DNA from: Litsea cubeba | Lineage: Eukaryota > Streptophyta > Magnoliopsida > Laurales > Lauraceae | DNA: 64,000 bases | NCBI GenBank assembly: GCA_012931725.1 | Contig: CM022948.1 | Span: 18,406,355-18,470,354 of the forward strand | Direction: 5' to 3' | Part shown: one piece after another, positions 55,863 to 64,000 of the stretch | Layout: the number at the start of each line of letters is the position of its first letter | How positions within the stretch are numbered: position 1 is the stretch's first letter | The notes under the pieces: generated by a model | The model's database searches: none | What the model was told of the DNA's origin: nothing | The model's input: the letters and a program-made list of their open reading frames with translations, nothing else | Translations under genes and position numbers: made by a program

Positions 55863-58683
55863 TGTAACATCCTGTCCCTTAACCCATCGTTAATTTTAAT
55901 TAATTGTTTGATTAGTTAGTAAGTTTGCTTAGAGTCTTAGCAAGTCGGGTTTATCGTATGGATCACGCGTACGAGGTCTCGCGCGAGTCCGAGATCGTTT
56001 GGGTACAGTAAGGGGTGGTTTGCAATTTGGGGAGTTTTCAGGGGTTTTATCAAAATTATGAGTTTTTGTGAATTTGGGTGCATCGGATAGATCGGGTCAT
56101 TTCATGAATATTTGCCTTCAGTCGCGTTGCAATCCGACGTGTCTAAGAACCTCAAATTAGCAATAAGGATCAAACCCATATTGTTCTATACTTATCTTAT
56201 TCTAACCACTCATTCACTCATCTCTATTATATACTACACTCACCATCCGGATAACTCATTACTACACCTATCACAATTCCTTCACTATTCACTTCTTCTT
56301 CTTCATCACTACCTCTTCACTGCCGACACCTTCCCGGAGCTCCGTCATTGCCGGTGAAGCTTCCAATCATCTTCCCCAAGCTTCTAAGATCACTAATATC
56401 CCCTTTTCTAAACTTTTCATCCACCAACAACTCTAAGGTAGGTTCTCAAGACTTGTAGAATTAGTGCATCCTTTTCCTTTCGGTTAGAAATGAATTAAGG
56501 AGACTCACCTCAACCCTTGGCATGCATTTGTAGGAGTGATTTGGGTTTGAGAGTTGATTTCTTCACCTTTGAGCTTAAAAGAGATTTTCCCCAAATTTCT
56601 CTTGGATTTTCTTTTAGCTCTTCATCAAGGCAAGTAATTTATATATTATGTCTGATATGTTTGTTTCTCCTTTGATTCGATGATTAATTGATGATTTAGA
56701 TGACCTTTGCTCAATTGAAGATTTAGATTTGAAAACATGATAATTATGTGTGTTTAATTAATGAATTGGATTATGAAATTGATGATTTGATTAGATAGAT
56801 AAATAGAATTAGAATGGACTAGTTTTATACTTGATATGGTTGTATATCAGGTTCAGAGAAGAAAGGAATGGAATTGGACCCAATCCACTGCATTAACAGA
56901 ACCTGAAATCTATTTCCGCAGTGTATGGGGTCGACCGAAACAAGGGGTAGGTCGACCGAAGACACATGGACAGGTTCGTTGAGGCCTGACCATTTTTACT
57001 GTTCACAATTTCTGCACACTAATGCAGGTGGACCCGGGCTGTACTAGGTCGACCGGGACAACTATTGAGGACCTTTTGAAGGACTCTTTTGACCTCTTTT
57101 TCTATTGGACTTGTATGGAACCTTGGCTACCTTTTTGGACTCATTTGACTATGTATGAGGAGTGTTTTGAGCAGAAGATTCCTCATGGTTATTCTGGTTG
57201 CATTGGAATCCATTTTTATTCAATCTTGAACGGTACGGGACAACGGGATACTATCCCTAAATCTATGCACGAAGAATATTCATCTGAGTATCCTGAACCT
57301 TAATCCTTTCGTTGACTGAGTAGGAATGTATGATGCTTCGAGATTAACATTTGTACTTAGGATTGGATTGTCTATCGTTTATGATTCCGAATAGTACTGT
57401 CTGGTACTGTCTACATGTGATGTACATGTTCATTAGCTTCGTTTGTTTTGTTTTGTTTGGGATCAAATGATGAACTTAGATGATGAATTAGGATCCCTTT
57501 TGATGTTCCGTTTTGTTCTGAAGTTTGATGTAAGTGTTGTGACTAGACGGCTTTGATTGTAAAGCATGTTGAGAACTACTTATGGTTTTATTGAATTGAA
57601 GAAGTTTATTTTGAAGAAGTTTGTTTTGAAGATGTTTGATATTTTGATTTTGATTGATGATGGAAAAGTAGTTTCTCTATGATGATTGACGAATCTTGTT
57701 CACACAAGAAAGTCTAGTCCCTTACTATTGTTTGTATAGGACTCTTGTGTCAGGCATCACTTAGCTGTAAACGCCCAACACACTTGGGGCACCATTTGTG
57801 TGAGGACTTTGGATTGAACGTCTGCGCAGTACGACTTTTTATTTTTAGATGGAGGTACACCATCATCTGATACCCGTTTTGAATAAGTCTGTCTGAAGTT
57901 TGATTTGTTTTTATTTTTAAGGGTATCATTCTGTCTGCTTGCCGGGGTTTTATCCTGTGCCACTCTACCACGAACTCTAAGTTGAGTATGGAGGGTCATG
58001 TGAAACTATCCGTGGTGCATTAGCTTTTGTGATTTGCCTATTTGTTAGATGTCTTATTAGTCTGTTTATGATTCGAATGCTATGCATTATCACTTCTAAA
58101 TGCAAGGCATTTCTACTGATTTTGTTTATCGTATTGTCTAAATCTGATTAGTCTTACATATCTATTGATTTTTTACATACATTACTTGCCGACCGTCGTG
58201 TCTGATGATATTACTCTTGGGGCATAGGTACCGAGCCTTACTATTACGCAGAGGATGAAACGATGGAGGAAGTTCAGGCAGATCAGCCTAATGACTCCGT
58301 AGAGTATAGTACGGACGGCATTGTCTAGCCGTGACGACCCCGTACACGAGTGCCTTAATGATATATCTGTTTAGTTTTATTTTTTTTGGTTCTTTTATCT
58401 TTTGTTATAATTAATACTTTTGTTAACAGTCTCAAACTTGAACTCTAGTTATAGTATTCAGTATTTGTTCGAACTATACTCTTTTAAGATACCATTTGTA
58501 ATTATAAGCTTCCGCTATTTGATATATATATTTGAGGAAATGTTTTACACCTCACAGCGGTCTTGGATCCAATTGGGACATGATTGGGGCTAAGTTATAT
58601 TTAATTAAGTTTGAAAAGAAATTTTTTTTTTAATTAGCCCTAATCTCACGCATAACTCCGGTTTACATTTTGGGGGCGTGACA
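55863..58683 (+). mobile_element. 2821-bp Tekay/Del-type solo LTR with GTGGG target duplication
   Basis: Starts TGTAACATCCTGTCCC and ends TTTTGGGGGCGTGACA, with GTGGG on both sides (55858-55862 and 58684-58688). Its last 1035 bp are nearly identical to the LTR at 60077-61109, which is followed by a primer site and gag-pol. That fixes family and orientation. There is no primer site after this copy, so it is a solo LTR left by LTR-LTR recombination. A candidate TATA (ATTATATACT) lies near 56225. Confidence 0.9.
56929..57054. repeat. Three GGTCGACC palindromes in the Tekay solo LTR
   Basis: GGTCGACC occurs at 56929-56936, 56950-56957 and 57047-57054, each followed by G, about 0.7 kb downstream of the TATA candidate. 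The position is comparable to the CGCTCGAGCG cluster in the LTR at 17316-21265. Confidence 0.8.
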
Positions 58684-58688
58684 GTGGG

Positions 58689-60076
58689 CCCCCACTCGAA
58701 CTATCATTATGCATGAATGGTTAAAAAAAAAAAGGACTCCAAATGACTAAAATCCTATTTTGTCATAATGGAAGGGTATTTTGTCATTTCACAAAAAGAT
58801 TTATGGAGAGGATTTGATTGAAAGAATTTTGAAAAACTTATATATATTTTTTGAAATATTCAATTTTTTATGTACTTTTTCAGAAATGAGTCGAAGAATT
58901 TAAATTATTTTTGAAAAATTTACAATAAATTCTCATAACTCTAAAATCTTGTAAGAAGCCGGGCCGGGCCATATCCGTCCATACCCTTTCTTTTAAGGGA
59001 TTTTTATGAAAAAGATGGGGTTTGGACATATTAGTCCTCCTTAAACTTGATTTTATCAATATCATGACCAAAATTCAGATAATGTCATCAGAGTCCTTTG
59101 ACTTTGGTTAACATTTTTTAAGACTTTTTTGTGTCATGTCATGTGATTTCATGGGATTTATTAGTTTTTGTATTATAAACTTTTCCACTAGCAAGTGAAT
59201 TCATTTTTTAAAGGACATAAAAAATGGCATTTTGTGAAAAGTAATTACACATCTGACAACCATTTATGAGGTTTCATCATTCAGAAACAACTTTATTTAA
59301 GACGACATGCATCATGGGATAGTCCTATAATGTCATGGGATTTATCCATTTCTGTGACATGAACTGTTCCCATGATATCATGGGATTTGGGGCAAAAATA
59401 TTTAAAACAAATGGTTGACTAGAGTCAAGTGACTCTGGAGACATTATCTAAACTTGGATCATGAAATTGGCAAAATGGAGTTTAAGGAGAACTAATATGT
59501 CAAAACCCCAAAAAATTAGCCTTAAATATTGATTAGATGAATTGATTATGAAAAACACAAAGCTAATGGATTAGGGTGCAATAAGTTTATTTTTGACATA
59601 ATTACTCTTGTGACGATATTGATATATGTTTAAAGCTACCTAACAGTATTGTTATCCACTTATACTCATTTTGCATATATCCCGCCTACTAGAACCCGAT
59701 GTTTTAGTTACAATATATATCTCGATTTTCAATTAAGTTTCTCTTAATATTGAATACTATGAGTGCAAATACACGCTTTGAAGGGATGAACACATCAAAT
59801 CTATCGGAATAATATACGTTTAAAAGACTCATCCTCATCTTTTCTTCTCTGAATATCCCAATGTTGAGATGCTACTGTCTATTAGTTTTCTACTTGCTTA
59901 AAATGAAATGAAAATCTTCTTTTTTCCAAGCTCCTTCAAGCCTTTGGTAGTGGTGATCGTCATTGATCTTCCTCTTCAATATCTTAAAAGTCTTTTCTAA
60001 TCTGACTCTTTTTGTTAAAAAAATCTACGTCCCAGTTGATGGTTATCAGAGTTGACATTAACTTATCCAAAATGGG
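58689..60076. other. Intergenic sequence hosting a fold-back MITE; no gene
   Basis: Apart from the MITE at 59017-59509, it is AT-rich with no recognised coding sequence. It ends where the truncated LTR begins. Confidence 0.5.
59017..59509. mobile_element. Fold-back MITE with ~100-bp inverted ends, 493 bp
   Basis: The left end GGGGTTTGGACATATTAGTC and the reverse complement of the right end, GGGGTTTTGACATATTAGTT, stay alignable for about 100 bp (CTCCTTAAACT, ATAATGTC, CAGAGTC). The ATGGGATTT motif recurs inside. The target duplication is unclear because the flanks are A-rich. No coding capacity. Confidence 0.7.
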
Positions 60077-61109
60077 TTTGATTGATGATGGAAAAGTAGT
60101 TTCTCTATGATGATTGACGAATCTTGTTCACACAAGAAAGTCTAGTCCCTCACTATTGTTTGTATAGGACTCTAGTGTCAGGCATCACTTAGCTGTAAAC
60201 GCCCAACACACTTGGGGCACCATTTGTGTGAGGACTTTGGATTGAACGTCTGCGCAGTACGACTTTTTATTTTTAGATGGAGGTACACCATCATTTGATA
60301 CCCGTTTTGAATAAGTCTGTCTGAAGTTTGATTTGTTTTTATTTTTAAGGGTATCATTCTGTCTGCTTGCCGGGGTTTTATCCTGTGCCACTCTACCACG
60401 AACTCTAAGTTGAGTATGGAGGGTCATGTGAAACTATCCGTGGTGCATTAGCTTTTGTGATTTGCCTATTTGTTAGATGTCTTATTAGTCTGTTTATGAT
60501 TCGAATGCTATGCATTATCACTTCTAAATGCAAGGCATTTCTACTGATTTTGTTTATCGTATTGTCTAAATCTGATTAGTCTTACATATCTATTGATGTT
60601 TTACATACATTACTTGCCGACCGTCGTGTCTGATGATATTACTCTTGATGCATAGGTACCGAGCCTTACTATTACGCAGAGGAGGAAACGATGGAGGAAG
60701 TTCAGGCAGATCAGCATAATGACTCCGTAGAGTATAGTACGGACGGCATTGTCTAGCCGTGACGACCCCGTACACGAGTGCCTTAATGATATATCTGTTT
60801 AGTTTTATTTTTTTTTGTTCTTTTATCTTTTGTTATAATTAATACTTTTGTTAACAGTCTCAAACTTGAACTCTAGTTATAGTATTCAGTATTTGCTCGA
60901 ACTATACTCTTTTAAGATACCATTTGTAATTATAAGCTTCCGCTATTTGATATATGTATTTGAGGAAATGTTTACACCTCACAGCGGTCTTCGATCCAAT
61001 TGGGACATGATTGGGGCTAAGTTATATTTAATTAAGTTTGAAAAGAAATTTTTTTTTAATTAGCCCTAATCTCACGCATAAACCCGGTTTACATTTTGGG
61101 GGCGTGACA
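60077..61109 (+). mobile_element. 5'-truncated LTR of a Tekay/Del element
   Basis: Nearly identical to 57649-58683 of the solo LTR and ends in the same GGGGGCGTGACA, but the first 1.79 kb of the LTR is absent. The junction at 60076/60077 has no obvious signal. The primer-binding site follows three bases after the end. Confidence 0.85.
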
Positions 61110-61112
61110 AGT

Positions 61113-61125
61113 TGGTATCAGAGCA
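61113..61125 (+). other. Primer-binding site (initiator tRNA-Met)
   Basis: TGGTATCAGAGCA, complementary to the 3' end of plant initiator tRNA-Met, three bases after the LTR end. It would prime minus-strand DNA synthesis. Confidence 0.9.
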
Positions 61126-61264
61126 TTTCTGTTTCTAGATTTAAAATAAGTAGAAACTAAGACGTGTGAGGATTGGTTTTCTTTTGGGTATCTTAGCTTT
61201 TGTAGATTGTATTGTTTGATTGTTAGATTGAGTCTCATAAGACTAATGTTTCTTATGTTTCAGA

Positions 61265-62345
61265 ATGGCTGGCTGTAATATGCGCTCCAATAGTAGTGGT
61301 AAACCAGATAGCAGTAATGCCAATGCTAGTGCTAGTGACTCTTTTGAGGATAAATTTAACAAGCTCATGCAAGCAATTGTGACTTCACAAGAAGCACAAA
61401 CTTTGAATCAGACTCAACAGCAAGAGAGTCAGACAAAACAGCAGGAGGATCAGGCTACTTTCCAAGCACAGATGCTTCAGGTCTTACAGAGGCCAACACC
61501 ACCAGCTCAGGTAGTAATGCCAGCTCGAGTTACAGATCCAAATGATATGTATGATAAGTTCAAGAAGAGAAACCCACCAGTCTTTTATGGAAACGAAGAT
61601 CCCCTCGATGCAGATGAATGGATAGTACAGATGGAAAAGATTTTTCATGTTTTTCGGTGTACAGGTCAGGAGCAAGTACAGTTATCAGCCTATATGTTCA
61701 GGGGTGTAGCGGAGATATGGTGGAAATCAGTAAAGACACCTTATGATACAATCGATGATGCCAATGCTTGGGAAGCATTTCAGAAAGAATTTCGTACCAA
61801 ATACATTCCACCACATATCCAAGCTCAGAAAATTGTGGAGTTTGAAACCCTGTTACAAGGAGAAGATACCGTTCAAACCTATGAGCAGCGATTCACTAAC
61901 CTGTCTAGGTTTGCACCAGCCTTAGTACGGACCGAAGAAGATAAAATTATGAGATTTGTTCGGGGATTAAGGCCTGACATTAAGATGGAGGTAACATCGG
62001 TTGTATTGCCTACTTTTGAGGAAAATCTGAAACGTGCATATTGGGCTGAAGAGTCTATCCAGCAGAAAATTCTTTATAACCAGCAGCTTCAACAGGCACA
62101 AATCTGTTTAGGAGTCAAAGTTCAGGTCAGTATCAGCAGCAACGTCCACAACAACCGTATCAGCACCAGCGTCCACAGCAGCAATACCAGCAGCAAGCCA
62201 AGAAACTTAAGGTAGGTCCAACAATAGGAATTCGTTGTGATAATTGTCATAAGAATCACCCGACAGCAGCGTGTAGATGGGTTACAGGAGGTTGCTTTGA
62301 GTGTGGTTTGATGGGTCATCAGATTAAGGATTTCCCGAAAAAGAC
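61265..62345 (+). pseudogene. Tekay/Del gag (capsid and nucleocapsid), frameshifted
   Basis: The capsid part has DPLDADEWIVQMEKIF, YMFRGVAEIWWKSVKT, FQKEFRTKYIPPHIQAQK and EQRFTNLSRFAP, the standard retrotransposon gag domain. A Gln/Pro-rich linker leads to two zinc knuckles, CDNCHKNHPTAAC and CFECGLMGHQIKDF. The second has Phe for the last Cys. A frame change near 62100, between QQAQ and the linker, breaks Gag from the rest. Gag assembles the virus-like particle and binds element RNA. Start is the first ATG after the primer site, 140 bases downstream. Confidence 0.85.
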
Positions 62346-64000
62346 TGGACAAGGTGTGAGGAATGCAGCTCTTATTCGACCATCAATAGCAGCACAGCCT
62401 TTGAGGCAGGCACAGCAGCAACAACAGCCTAGACTTCTGGCACCACCACAAGGCAGGGGACATCAGAGGCCTCAGGGACAACAGAGACCTCAGGGTCAAC
62501 AATACAGACAGCAGGGACAACAGATACCTCATCAGCGTGGCAAACTTTTTGCCTTGGATCAGCAGGAAGGCGAGGAAGTTGGAGGAGTTGTGGAAGGTAC
62601 ACTCTTTATTTCAGATGTACCTGCTAGAGTCTTATTTGATTCTGGTTCCACAAACTCTTTTGTTTCACCTATCTTTGCTGCATGCTTGATGGGAGATATA
62701 GCTCCATTGCATTATATTCTCTTCGTCAGTACTCCCTTAGGGAAAACTGTGCAGTGTGAATCCTATTATCCAGCATGTAAAGTGCAAGTGGAGAACTTTG
62801 TTCTATCTGCAAACTTAATAATTCTAGGGATGAAAGATTTTGATGTGATTTTGGGTATGGATTGGTTATCCACCTATAGAGCAGTGATGGATTGCTTTAA
62901 CAAGACAATTAGATTGCAAGTGTTGGCAGACAGTGTGGAGATTGTTGGAGAGCGGAGACCCATGTCCACGAGAATAATTTCCGCCTTGAAGGCAGATAGA
63001 TTGATTAGGAGTGGTTGTGAGGGTTATATGGCATTTATCACGGAGGACAAATTGTCCAAAGTGGTGGAAGATATTCCAGTTGTGTGTGAATTCCCAGATG
63101 TCTTTCTAGAAGAAATACCTGGATTACCACCGGTTCGAGAAATTGATTTCACGATTGAGCTTGTGCCAGGGACGGCACCGATATCAAAAGCTCCTTACCG
63201 TATGGCTCCAGCAGAGTTAAGAGAGCTGAAAGCTCAGTTGCAAGATCTCTTGGACAAGGGATTTGTGAGACCGAGTGTATCACCATGGGGTGCACCGGTG
63301 TTGTTTGTGAAGAAGAAGGATGGTACAATGCGTATGTGCATAGATTACAGGCAGCTGAATCAGGTTACGATCAAGAATAAGTACCCTTTACCAAGGATAG
63401 ACGAGTTATTTGATCAATTGCAAGGTGCACAGTACTTCTCGAAGATAGACTTGAGATCAGGCTACCATCAGATACATGTTAGAGAGCAAGATTTGCAGAA
63501 GACAGCCTTCAGGACCAGATAAGGACATTATAAATTCTTGGTTATGCCATTTGGACTGACCAACGCACCGAGAGTATTCATGGCTTTGATGAACAGGATC
63601 TTTGCACCATACTTAGATCGGTTCACAGTCATTTTCATAGACGATGTTCTAGTCTATTCGAAGTCCAGAGATGAACATGCAGATCATTTAAGGAGTTCAT
63701 TGTAAATTTTGAGAGAAAATCAACTTTATGCCAAGCTGAGTAAGTGTGAATTTTGGCTTGAACAAGTGTCATTTTTGGGATATATCATCTCTAGAGAAGG
63801 TTTATCAGTAGATCCAGCGAAGATTGAGGCAGTAGTCAATTGGCAGAGTCTGAAGTCAGTGTCAGATATTAGAAGTTTTATGGGTTTGGCAGGATATTAT
63901 AGAAGATTTGTGAAGGGATTCTCCAGTATAGCAGCCCCATTGACCAAATTGACAAGGAAGGATGTTCCGTTTGTGTGGTCAGAGAAGTGTGAAGAGAATT
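62346..64000 (+). pseudogene. Tekay/Del pol: protease and RT, two stops, runs off the window
   Basis: Continues from gag in one frame. The protease has VLFDSGSTNSFVSP and VILGMDWLSTY. RT has MAPAELRELKAQLQDLLDKG, WGAPVLFVKKKDG, MCIDYRQLNQVTIKNKYPLP, IDLRSGYHQI, FLVMPFGLTNAP, VIFIDDVLVYS and MGLAGYYRRFVKGF. F-I-D-D is the catalytic motif. TAA at 63520-63522 stands where the family has Tyr (RTR-stop-GHYKF), and TAA at 63703-63705 where it has Gln. RNase H, integrase and a chromodomain would lie beyond 64000. The element cannot move on its own. Confidence 0.9.

Noticed and set aside
57750..60427. A 73-80-codon minus-strand frame present twice (57750-57999 and 60178-60427)
   Set aside because: Conserved only because both lie in copies of the same Tekay LTR; no start context or domain supports a protein.
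1..64000. tRNA, rRNA and microRNA genes
   Set aside because: None was recognised by eye. The primer-binding site at 61113 is complementary to tRNA-Met but is not a tRNA gene. A tRNAscan or small-RNA mapping run would be decisive.

Overview
This is a nuclear window from a flowering plant. The evidence is GT-AG spliced plant gene pieces (KIN-7N-type kinesin, plastid SecA, plastid NdhN, FAR1-type and GRF zinc-finger proteins), plant-specific retrotransposon lineages (Tat, Tekay/Del chromovirus, Sirevirus-like, L1) and CACTA, Mutator-like and hAT-like DNA transposons. Nothing points to one species. Almost the whole window is nested mobile DNA; only two small genes look potentially intact. One 100-N scaffold gap lies at 22887-22986.

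Layout. 1-1557: unassigned. 1558-10971: a CACTA element with perfect 29-bp terminal repeats and hairpin-like subterminal repeats. It carries a decayed transposase end, an L1 fragment and captured exons of secA and of a spastin-like AAA ATPase. 10972-22886: a minus-strand Tat-lineage Ty3/gypsy element with gag, protease, RT, RNase H and integrase, all frameshifted. A 106-bp tandem array follows pol, then a three-exon gene on the opposite strand. A 3.95-kb solo LTR with a CCAGC target duplication splits its RT. 23.4-28.0 kb: two related Mutator-like elements carrying host gene pieces, one of them ndhN. 28.4-30.5 kb: the 3' end of a minus-strand Sirevirus-like element. 31.4-31.7 kb: the first two exons of a broken KIN-7N gene. 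31.9-35.5 kb: LTR scraps and a gypsy integrase remnant interrupted by a truncated L1 with an 11-bp target duplication.

38.5-53.9 kb is the most interesting part. A small minus-strand gene encodes a predicted 79-aa single-membrane-span protein from two exons 6.6 kb apart. The intron holds L1 and LTR remnants. Promoter, exon 1 and part of the intron (about 2.5 kb) are repeated at 51.4-53.9 kb, giving two candidate first exons for one last exon. Between the copies sit a small GRF zinc-finger/membrane gene (47.5-48.0 kb), a FAR1-like pseudogene end (49.5-50.4 kb) and a copia-type LTR. The flanks fit a tandem duplication later split by a 5.1-kb block.

53.9-64.0 kb: an intact-ended hAT-like element, a 2.8-kb Tekay-type solo LTR with a GTGGG target duplication, a fold-back MITE, and a second member of the same Tekay family. 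The latter has a 5'-truncated LTR, tRNA-Met primer site, gag and pol and runs off the window; it carries a frameshift and two stops.

The genes do not form a pathway. The story is one of nested insertion, exon capture and local duplication around one small host gene. Family names rest on reading translated motifs by eye; no database search was run.
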